This document shows, piece by piece, positions 1 through 4,853 of a stretch of DNA of 8,749 nt; positions within the stretch are counted from its first letter, which is position 1; every line of letters starts with the position of its first letter. Both the position numbers and the translations under genes were made by a program. The notes beneath the pieces are model-generated. The model worked only from the letters and a program-made list of their open reading frames with translations, did no database searches and was not told the origin of the DNA. The DNA is taken from positions 1-8,749 of the forward strand of contig JAHFLG010000040.1 in NCBI GenBank assembly GCA_023244975.1, written 5' to 3'. The DNA comes from Candidatus Harrisonbacteria bacterium. Its GTDB lineage: Bacteria > Patescibacteriota > Minisyncoccia > UBA6257 > 1-14-0-10-44-23.

Positions 1-154
1 CTGCGTCGAGCCGGTACCGGTGGCGGATGGTGGTCGCGTTCGTGACCGTGGGCTGGGTGCTGAGAGCCCCCCAGTCCCACTTGTTGGCGAGCGCCGACGT
101 GGCGCTCCCGAGCAGACTGGCCACGAGGGCCAGCAAGACAAGCAGTTTCTTCAT
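1..154 (-). CDS. Secreted protein of unknown function, N-terminal 51 residues (partial)
   Basis: The gene runs off the left edge, so only 51 codons are visible. The N-terminus is a textbook Sec signal peptide: two Lys right after Met, a Leu/Val/Ala-rich core at about residues 4-16, and a likely signal peptidase I site after Ala23 in the context SALA|NK. The mature part begins NKWDWGALST and shows no family I recognise. The start is well supported: AGGAGGGG lies 8 nt upstream of the ATG at 154. The gene diverges from the coiled-coil gene at 487 and its mRNA would carry a leader of roughly 150 nt. It is GC-rich, like that neighbour. Export is well supported; the function is unknown. Confidence 0.72.
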   Translation of the reverse strand, partial: MKKLLVLLALVASLLGSATSALANKWDWGALSTQPTVTNATTIRHRYRLDA

Positions 155-162
155 CGGATTTG

Positions 163-170
163 CCCCTCCT
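163..170 (-). promoter_or_regulatory. Shine-Dalgarno site of the secreted-protein gene
   Basis: On the minus strand this reads AGGAGGGG, 8 nt before the ATG at 154. It is a near-perfect anti-SD match and fixes the start of the left-edge gene. The genes to the right of 1842 have no comparable site. Confidence 0.75.
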
Positions 171-244
171 TTCAAGGGCGCGAATCGATGTGGGCCCTCG
201 AGGCCCGGTTAACGAAACGTTGTGCCAAGCCCACAGTAGACCGG

Positions 245-285
245 CACACGAGTAAATGTCCGAATTTCAGACCTTTACTCGTGTG
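245..285. repeat. 12-bp inverted repeat (hairpin) in the minus-strand leader
   Basis: CACACGAGTAAA at 245-256 is perfectly complementary to TTTACTCGTGTG at 274-285. The 17-nt space can add a GTC/GAC pairing after one mismatch. It lies between the divergent promoter area and the start at 154, so in the minus-strand mRNA it would form a stable leader hairpin. It could be an attenuator, an mRNA-stability element or a protein-binding operator. There is no long U-tract, so a simple terminator is less likely. Confidence 0.6.
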
Positions 286-310
286 TCAGTACATAGAACT
301 TGCCTCTACC

Positions 311-340
311 CCCATAACATAAATAAGTCTCATTTGTCAA
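311..340 (-). promoter_or_regulatory. Possible minus-strand promoter for the secreted-protein gene
   Basis: The left arm gives a perfect TTGACA on the minus strand (340 to 335). After an 18-nt space comes TATGGG (316 to 311), a poor -10 that matches only its first three positions. The -35 and the position fit a divergent promoter, but the -10 is weak, so the promoter may need an activator or a different hexamer nearby. Confidence 0.35.
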
Positions 341-373
341 TGGCACTTCAGCTTGAATTGTTGACAAATGAGA
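328..373. repeat. 13-bp inverted repeat with mirrored -35 hexamers
   Basis: TCTCATTTGTCAA (328-340) and TTGACAAATGAGA (361-373) are perfect inverted copies separated by 20 nt. Each arm has a consensus TTGACA at its inner end, one for each strand. The right one belongs to a strong promoter at 361-389. The symmetry suggests an operator that controls both divergent genes by covering both -35 regions. Confidence 0.65.
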
Positions 374-389
374 TTAAACGTGCTATTAT
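361..389 (+). promoter_or_regulatory. Strong sigma70-type promoter for the coiled-coil gene
   Basis: TTGACA (361-366) is followed, after exactly 17 nt, by TATTAT (384-389), a 5/6 match to the -10 consensus. TG at 381-382 makes it an extended -10. Transcription would begin near 396, giving a leader of about 90 nt before the ATG at 487. The -35 lies inside the right arm of the inverted repeat at 328-373, so a regulator bound there would block it. Confidence 0.75.
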
Positions 390-394
390 GTAAG

Positions 395-474
395 CCGCTC
401 TACAAATAGCGGAAGGACCAGTCGGCTCGGGGTGTCCCGGGCTTGGTTCAACCGTGCGAATCCCCATTTGGGGA
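395..474 (+). promoter_or_regulatory. Structured 5' leader with three hairpins
   Basis: Three short stems follow the predicted transcription start: CCGCT/AGCGG at 395-399/408-412; GCTCGGG/CCCGGGC at 425-431/436-442 with a GTGT loop; and TCCCC/GGGGA at 461-465/470-474 with an ATTT loop. The last stem ends at 474, the first base of the AAGGA ribosome-binding site (474-478), so its opening could affect translation. I recognise no known riboswitch class. Confidence 0.45.
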
Positions 475-486
475 AGGATGGAAGAG

Positions 487-1281
487 ATGCGGAAGTCAAC
501 GAGGATGTCCGGTGCCGTGAACACCTGGGTCGCGACGTTCGTCTGCCTCATGTGCGCCGCGATCGGAATCGTCGGAGCGATCGCGCTCCGGCCGACGCGC
601 GACGTACCGCTCGAGTACTACGAGATGAAGGTGGCCCTGCGCGACAACGAACGCACGGTCGCCGACAGGGAGGCCGAGATCGGCCGCGTCGAGAAGCAAC
701 TCGACGCGGAGAAGGACCGTTACGCGAAGCTCGAGGCCGCGAAGGCAGCCGTCCAGCCCGCGATCGACGGTCGCGACGACCGGATCCGCGAGCTCACGAG
801 AGTGGTCGCGGACAAGGATGCCGCTGCCGCCATCCTCGCCGCCGAGCTCAAGGCGGCGCAGGAAGCGAAGGAGAACACGACTGCAGCTCTGCAGGCCGTC
901 GTGAACCTGAAGGGCGGAGGGGTGACAACGGTGCCCCAGCTCATCTCGCAGGCCGACCTCGACTCGCTCCATGCGCGAGTCGACAACCTGCAGACGCTGC
1001 TTGATCGGGAGCGTCGCGAACACGACGCCACCCGCACCCAACTCAAGGCGGCGCAGAACACCCCACGCGCGATCCAGGTCTCGAACTCGCCCCGCAACAT
1101 CTGGGACGTGTTCGCAGGTCAGAACGGCTGCTGTGCAGGGCCAAGGGCACTGAGCAGCTTCGTCGAACTCGCCCGTCAGGGCAAGTACCGCGACGCTTGC
1201 TGTCACCTGGCCTCCGCACTGGAGGAGATCGACCCATGCTGGAACGGGCAGACGTTCCGCTTGGAGTTCCAGTTCAACTGA
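487..1281 (+). CDS. Single-pass membrane protein with coiled coil and Cys-rich C-terminus, unknown function
   Basis: The protein is 264 aa from ATG 487, chosen because AAGGA (474-478) sits 8 nt upstream; GTG 454 and ATG 478 lack a properly spaced SD. A basic N-terminus (MRKSTRM) precedes one hydrophobic segment at about residues 13-34. A long charged heptad-rich helix follows at about 43-140, then a Gly-rich break (LKGGG, 141-145) and a second coiled coil at about 155-190. The C-terminal 60 residues are different: a compact segment with five cysteines (Cys215, 216, 238, 239, 251), suggesting disulfides or metal binding. With N-in topology the coiled coil would lie outside the membrane. The gene is GC-rich with GC-ending codons and stops at TGA, unlike the right-hand genes. 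I know no family; a tether or spacer protein is a guess. Confidence 0.8.
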   Translation: MRKSTRMSGAVNTWVATFVCLMCAAIGIVGAIALRPTRDVPLEYYEMKVALRDNERTVADREAEIGRVEKQLDAEKDRYAKLEAAKAAVQPAIDGRDDRIRELTRVVADKDAAAAILAAELKAAQEAKENTTAALQAVVNLKGGGVTTVPQLISQADLDSLHARVDNLQTLLDRERREHDATRTQLKAAQNTPRAIQVSNSPRNIWDVFAGQNGCCAGPRALSSFVELARQGKYRDACCHLASALEEIDPCWNGQTFRLEFQFN

Positions 1282-1305
1282 AGCTTTCGGGCTTCAACGG
1301 ATTCA

Positions 1306-1327
1306 GCTGACTAGAGAGGCAGTCAGC
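1306..1327 (+). repeat. Small inverted repeat after the coiled-coil gene
   Basis: GCTGACT (1306-1312) pairs with AGTCAGC (1321-1327) around an 8-nt loop. It lacks a T-tract, so it is probably an mRNA 3' stem upstream of the real terminator. Confidence 0.35.
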
Positions 1328-1356
1328 GAACCGTACCAACTTTCAAGCCTCGAAGT

Positions 1357-1409
1357 GGCCGCCTGTCTTCTTCCCGGAGGGGAACGAAGCAGGCGGCCTT
1401 TCATTTTCT
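1357..1409 (+). terminator. Intrinsic terminator of the coiled-coil gene
   Basis: GGCCGCCTG (1357-1365) pairs with CAGGCGGCC (1390-1398). Inside it CTTC/GAAG and TTCCC/GGGAA continue the stem, with one bulged base on each side, to a GGAG loop: about 18 bp in all. TTTCATTTTCT follows directly. This is a strong Rho-independent terminator, 75 nt after the TGA at 1281, and it insulates the RNase P gene that follows. Confidence 0.8.
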
Positions 1410-1426
1410 ATAAAATATGGTACTAT
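1399..1426 (+). promoter_or_regulatory. Probable promoter of the RNase P RNA gene
   Basis: An extended -10, TGG-TACTAT (hexamer 1421-1426), lies 16 nt after a weak -35-like TTTCAT (1399-1404) formed by the T-tract of the preceding terminator. Transcription would start near 1432-1433, just before the P1 strand at 1434. An alternative TATAAA at 1409-1414 would add about 12 nt to the 5' end. Confidence 0.5.
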
Positions 1427-1504
1427 GTGGTTCGGCAGCAGAACGATTAGGCCGTGAGATGGCGAAAGCCTATCTCTCTGGTCAGGAAAATCGGGACTCC
1501 CTCC

Positions 1505-1535
1505 GTCATCCGCCAATCGGCGGAGACGGAAACGT
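1505..1535 (+). repeat. 31-nt hairpin repeat, copy 1 (inside rnpB)
   Basis: The core TCCGCC-AATC-GGCGGA (1509-1524) is extended by CCGTC (1503-1507) with GACGG (1525-1529) around one bulged A, followed by AAACGT. It matches copy 2 at 1698-1728 in 28 of 31 positions. It sits between the P4 5' strand and P8, where the standard class A RNA has no such stem. Confidence 0.75.
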
Positions 1536-1697
1536 AGCGGCTAACAGCCGCCATGCGAAAGCAAGAGGTGCGAGCAGTGACGTCCACGGCGAAAGCCAAG
1601 GAAGACCTAATCTCAGGCCAACAGGTCTAATCCAGCGATAGAGATAAAAAAGCTGGGGTGAAACGGCTAAATCCTTACGGGGTGCAAGACTGTGTCT

Positions 1698-1728
1698 GTC
1701 ATCCGCCAACTGGCGGAGACGGAAATGT
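1698..1728 (+). repeat. 31-nt hairpin repeat, copy 2 (inside rnpB)
   Basis: The core TCCGCC-AACT-GGCGGA (1702-1717) is extended by CTGTC (1696-1700) with GACGG (1718-1722), one G-U pair and one bulged A. The three differences from copy 1 are two in the loop and one C/T after the stem, so the stem sequence is conserved. It occupies the place of P15-P17 between conserved regions IV and V. Confidence 0.75.
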
Positions 1729-1793
1729 CGCTCGAGCTGGTACGTAAGTACCGGCCCAGACAAATGTCGTTAAAACAGAATCCCGTTTACTCG

Positions 1794-1837
1794 CTGCCCA
1801 ACTAAAAACCGCCGAAAGGCGGTTTTTAGTTGGGCAG
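1794..1837. terminator. Bidirectional terminator between rnpB and the 932-aa gene
   Basis: A perfect 20-bp inverted repeat (1794-1813 and 1818-1837) surrounds a GAAA loop. On either strand the inner GC core CCGCC/GGCGG is flanked by A5 and T5, so it can stop transcription both ways. It begins at the 3' end of rnpB and starts 4 nt after the TAG of the minus-strand 932-aa gene. Its left arm includes CTGCC of the P1 3' strand. Confidence 0.85.
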
Positions 1838-1841
1838 GTTA

Positions 1842-4640
1842 CTAATAATTCACGTTCGCTAACACAAATGGCATCAGTGTAGCGTCGGTCGGAATATTAG
1901 TTTTCGTACCGTCGCTGTAGGTAAAATCATTTGACCCGGATATCATGAGAATCAAATTTTCATTAGCTGCGGAACCATCATAAAAAGCGCTTGAGTTCAC
2001 CCTGACTTTAACCGCCCTATTTTCTCCGGCATTAACCGTCAAATTGGGAGTAAAGGTGACCGCACACCCATTTGAACCCGGAGTACACGTCTGCTGGGTC
2101 GCGATAGGAAGACCTGTGGTCATATTAATCAAATCAACGGTAAACGCGGTTGTCCCTGACTTAATAGCGCCTCCTGAAAATGTCACTTTAAGAGTATTGA
2201 GCGTCGCCTGATGGGCAGAATCAGCAACCAAGGCAAAGCTCGCGATGTCATCAATGACAACACGTGATCGGCTAGCGGAACCAATCACGGCGGCATTTTT
2301 CGGTAATAGTATCGTTCGATATACTGACATCGTATTGCCGGAAGCGGGGTTGGCAAGAACGGTCACCGTGGTAGCCGGAGAACTTACGGAATTCACCTTA
2401 ATATCGGATCCTTTGTCAATGTTAAAGACGTGCTTTGAACCGCTGACCGCGCCGCCTGAAGTATAGGTCGCGACATCACCGCGCAGAGTCAAAATTTTAC
2501 TTGAATTTTTCGGTATCACCAATCCGCTACCGGTGAGAGTAAAAATAACTTTTCCTCCCACGGCAGAAAATGATGACATCGCGAACTGACCGGCGACGCG
2601 CGTAGCGCCGTCGTACAACGATAGATTAACAAACGAGGGAAGATTGTTCGCATTGTTCGTAATCGTGTCAGTAATCGTGATATCGGTAACCCGTAGATCA
2701 TCAACTGAGTCGGCTGACAATCTAAGACTGAAAAGATCGTTATTCGTAGAACCCATCACAAGTGAACGCGATGCTCCTATGTGATTATCTGAAGCAGACA
2801 ACGTCGGACGCTGATTACCCGATCTGTCAAAAGGACTCAGCAACACAATCGGAAAGGACCCGTCAGGAAGTGTGTGCTCAACTCCATCGGTATCTGCCCA
2901 GACAAAGTCACTGGCCTTCTCAAGTGTGACGCGTGTGTTTGGTCCAGCCCGCATACTTAGAGCCTTAATCGTGCCCGGCAATAATATATAATCGGGGCGG
3001 AAGGTTAGTGTACATGGAACTCCTATGGTAGGACAGTTCAGTTCCTGACTTGATCCAAAGAAACTTGCTGTATTTCCATCAATGATGCTGATGAACTGAT
3101 CGGATGACGTAATAACGCGCACTGTTATGCTCTTCAATTTCGGTCGCGACCCACCGGTGACGCCGATAGAAAATGTGTGGGTATTTGGATTCTCGGGATT
3201 GATCTGGAAGACTGCTGGAGTTGTCGGCGGAGCGGGAGGAGCGGGAGGCGTTGGTGGAGCTGGAGGAGCGGGAGGAGCGGGAGGCGGAACAGGAGGTAAT
3301 GGAACAACTACAAGAAGAGTGTCGTTGGGGACTACATCAACATTTTTACTGGTATCTTTGCTATTTTTCGGCTCACCTACGACAAATCGAGCAAAGTTAA
3401 ACATGCTCAATTGAGCCTTGGTAATTGTCGGAGAGAAATCAGCATAGGCCGAAATGCTGTGACTAACGCCGGGCGTCAGATTAGTAAACCGATAATTCAG
3501 TGGCGCATTTGGATGACCAAAGAAGCAGGCAAATGTGGTGCCGGTAAAGCTGCACTTTCCAGCTCCTTCGCCGCTGATGAGCTCTGGCATTGAAGCGATG
3601 GTTTTTCCGGTCGCGTCATCAATGAGCAGTAGATTATTAATAGACGTCAGTGCCTTCATCGCATCTAACCAACGAACGTTGCTAGCGGTGGTATCGGTCT
3701 GATGGAAACGTACCATAACATACTGCAAGGTCTCTTCTGGGCCAGCCGCCAGTGTGGTCGCGGTCATCACCTTCACATACTTGTCTCCGGCAGTGATCGT
3801 TTGTCGCAGCGGATACGGCTGCGCTTCAAGGAACGATCCGGCAAAGGCAACGCTCACCGGACGGACAGCGCCAGACTCACGCGGAGCAACTACTAGTCCG
3901 AGCGTGTGCTTACCGGCAGACAAATCAGGAAGCACAAAGAATGAACTCTGTGATCCATTTGATGATTTGACAGTCGTTCCAATCATTTTGCCGTCCAAAT
4001 GAACTTTCGCGTGATCAACGGCGTAGACCCAAATCACACCCTGAGTAACGGAATTTTTCAATCTAATAGTTTTTGTAAATTTAACAACTGTTCCAGATGG
4101 AAATTTTTGAGCATTGGCGGCGGTAGGATTTCTCCGGTAGCTGATCCAAGCCGCGTTGCCCGGGATTGAGTCAACCCAGTTCGCTCCCTGATTGTCTTTC
4201 GGGACAGTTACGGCTTCCCCGGAAGTCGGCTGAGACTGAGGCGTAGTAGCGGGACCACACGGACCTTCGCCAAGGCAAGTTCCCTGAAAGCTTGATCCTC
4301 TCTGAGATGAGTCTTCGCTCACAACGAGTGCCGGAGGTACGATAATTTCATACTGTTCACTACCGTCGCTGGCAAATGACACAATAATGGGCGTCGTCAT
4401 TGCAGAAAATGGCGTCCGGGAACCTGCGGCGATTTCACCGCCGATGTCAGTGGCCGCCTGGCTCGCCTCAAACTTGCCCTGCAGATTAGCGACGTATACC
4501 ATCGCCATCGCCATGCCAAATACAATACCGACGATAGCCCATGCGTACCATCCGTGAACGTGGTGTCCTCCGACTATTTTAAAATCCTTGCTTAACGCAT
4601 CAATCGTCTGATCTCCTATATGCTGTGTATTATTGTCCAT
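1842..4640 (-). CDS. Large single-pass surface protein with beta-sandwich modules (paralog of the 690-aa protein)
   Basis: The protein is 932 aa. Order: cytoplasmic N-terminus with KDFKIVG (18-24), one membrane segment at 31-51, an outside low-complexity linker, a galactose-binding-like beta domain at about 155-270 (VYAVDHAKVHLDGK; compare VMADDDVKVFVNGE in the paralog), a region at about 275-425 of unclear fold, a Pro-rich hinge at 447-474, a beta-sandwich module at about 485-602, a middle module at about 630-765 and a second beta-sandwich at about 795-932. Cys pairs 536/543 and 852/859 recur in the two sandwich modules. There is no cleavable signal peptide, LPXTG or catalytic motif. The C-terminal 300 residues closely match the 690-aa protein. 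I recall similar modules from CPR surface proteins but know no named family. No SD precedes the ATG; TATAAT lies 4 nt upstream. A structural or adhesive envelope role is inferred. Confidence 0.85.
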   Translation of the reverse strand: MDNNTQHIGDQTIDALSKDFKIVGGHHVHGWYAWAIVGIVFGMAMAMVYVANLQGKFEASQAATDIGGEIAAGSRTPFSAMTTPIIVSFASDGSEQYEIIVPPALVVSEDSSQRGSSFQGTCLGEGPCGPATTPQSQPTSGEAVTVPKDNQGANWVDSIPGNAAWISYRRNPTAANAQKFPSGTVVKFTKTIRLKNSVTQGVIWVYAVDHAKVHLDGKMIGTTVKSSNGSQSSFFVLPDLSAGKHTLGLVVAPRESGAVRPVSVAFAGSFLEAQPYPLRQTITAGDKYVKVMTATTLAAGPEETLQYVMVRFHQTDTTASNVRWLDAMKALTSINNLLLIDDATGKTIASMPELISGEGAGKCSFTGTTFACFFGHPNAPLNYRFTNLTPGVSHSISAYADFSPTITKAQLSMFNFARFVVGEPKNSKDTSKNVDVVPNDTLLVVVPLPPVPPPAPPAPPAPPTPPAPPAPPTTPAVFQINPENPNTHTFSIGVTGGSRPKLKSITVRVITSSDQFISIIDGNTASFFGSSQELNCPTIGVPCTLTFRPDYILLPGTIKALSMRAGPNTRVTLEKASDFVWADTDGVEHTLPDGSFPIVLLSPFDRSGNQRPTLSASDNHIGASRSLVMGSTNNDLFSLRLSADSVDDLRVTDITITDTITNNANNLPSFVNLSLYDGATRVAGQFAMSSFSAVGGKVIFTLTGSGLVIPKNSSKILTLRGDVATYTSGGAVSGSKHVFNIDKGSDIKVNSVSSPATTVTVLANPASGNTMSVYRTILLPKNAAVIGSASRSRVVIDDIASFALVADSAHQATLNTLKVTFSGGAIKSGTTAFTVDLINMTTGLPIATQQTCTPGSNGCAVTFTPNLTVNAGENRAVKVRVNSSAFYDGSAANENLILMISGSNDFTYSDGTKTNIPTDATLMPFVLANVNY
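3219..3302 (-). repeat. Pro-rich coding repeat (PPAPPAPP type)
   Basis: Tandem near-repeats of a 9-bp unit (GCTCCTCCC-like on the minus strand) encode residues 447-474, about two-thirds Pro with Ala, Thr and Val. It forms a stiff extended hinge between the membrane-proximal and distal halves of the 932-aa protein. The 690-aa paralog lacks it. It probably changes length easily by slippage. Confidence 0.8.
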
Positions 4641-4655
4641 AATTATTATAATAAG

Positions 4656-4844
4656 CTATTCAAGTTGTGGAATCGCGGCCTCATCGATCTGAGCCGCTTG
4701 TTTAGTTAATGATTCAAGTACGCTTGCCTGGGCTGCCTGACCTTCGCGTTCAACGACTCCACCTCCGACAATATAGGCGAATACCAGAAGAATAAATATA
4801 GCGACAAACGTGATAAACCCCTGATGATGATTATAGTTGTTCAT
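4656..4844 (-). CDS. Small single-pass membrane protein, possibly pilin-like
   Basis: The protein is 62 aa: a short polar N-terminus (MNNYNHHQG), one long hydrophobic helix at about residues 10-30, then a charged, Ala/Gln-rich helix to the end. It starts 9 nt after the TAA of the 690-aa gene and stops 15 nt before the ATG of the 932-aa gene, so it is almost certainly co-expressed with both. No SD is visible; coupling to the upstream gene is likely. The junction QG|FITFVAIF recalls a class III prepilin site (Gly then Phe), and the size is close to Flp-type pilins, but the usual Glu at mature position 5 is missing. It may instead be an accessory subunit for the two anchored proteins. Coding status is supported by the tight spacing and the sensible topology. 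Confidence 0.7.
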   Translation of the reverse strand: MNNYNHHQGFITFVAIFILLVFAYIVGGGVVEREGQAAQASVLESLTKQAAQIDEAAIPQLE

Positions 4845-4853
4845 ACAATAATA

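Larger units (their letters stand above)
155..486. other. Divergent control region between two GC-rich genes
   Basis: This 332-bp stretch holds no credible gene. It contains the leader and SD of the minus-strand gene, a GGGCC/GGCCC hairpin at 192-206, a 12-bp stem at 245-285, a 13-bp inverted repeat at 328-373 carrying mirrored -35 hexamers, a strong plus-strand promoter at 361-389, and a structured leader for the gene at 487. Its middle (about 285-395) is AT-rich, in contrast to the GC-rich coding DNA on both sides. Confidence 0.6.
1432..1800 (+). ncRNA. rnpB: RNase P RNA (class A-like, unusual)
   Basis: This is the catalytic RNA that removes tRNA 5' leaders. P1 pairs GGCAGC (1434-1439) with GCTGCC (1793-1798). 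P4 pairs AAA-(U)-CGGGA (1488-1496) with TCCCGTTT (1781-1788), keeping the conserved bulged U (1491). The flanks match family cores: GGAAAATCGGGACTCC, GGGGTGAAACGG (1655-1666), GTGCAAGAC (1682-1690) and ACAGAATCCCG (1775-1785). P8 (GCGGC-TAACA-GCCGC, 1537-1551), P9 (GAAA loop, 1554-1563), P12 (AGACCT/AGGTCT) and P18 (GTAA loop, 1737-1754) are visible. Oddities: conserved region III runs almost straight into region IV, so P13/P14 seem absent; the P15-P17 region is reduced to one hairpin; and a near copy of that hairpin is inserted after P4. The ends are approximate. It lies opposite and convergent to the 932-aa gene. Confidence 0.88.

Noticed and set aside
20..322. Plus-strand frame of 100 codons over the left-edge gene
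   Set aside because: It runs antisense to a start with clear SD and signal peptide, and has no SD of its own.
445..465. GGTTCAA...GAATCCCC resembling a tRNA T-arm
   Set aside because: No acceptor, D or anticodon stems can be built around it.
454..486. Earlier starts (GTG 454, ATG 478) for the coiled-coil gene
   Set aside because: Neither has an SD at workable spacing; ATG 487 has AAGGA 8 nt upstream.
432..1004. Overlapping plus-strand frame of 190 codons starting at GTG 432, with GGAAGGA upstream
   Set aside because: Arg-rich, low-complexity translation typical of an off-frame reading of GC-rich DNA; it overlaps the coiled-coil gene, which has sensible topology and a good SD.
496..1206. 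Minus-strand frame of 236 codons opposite the coiled-coil gene
   Set aside because: A mirror of a GC-rich gene with few stops; no start signal and no recognisable domain.
1503..1729. CRISPR array or attC-like sites suggested by the repeated hairpins
   Set aside because: Only two copies, the intervening sequence is conserved rnpB core rather than spacer, and no cas or integrase gene is present.
1417..1763. Short frames on both strands (74 and 85 codons) at 1417-1641 and 1506-1763
   Set aside because: They lie in the RNase P RNA, whose helices and conserved cores explain the sequence.
3127..3414. Gly-rich plus-strand frame of 95 codons
   Set aside because: It is the antisense reading of the Pro-rich hinge of the 932-aa protein.
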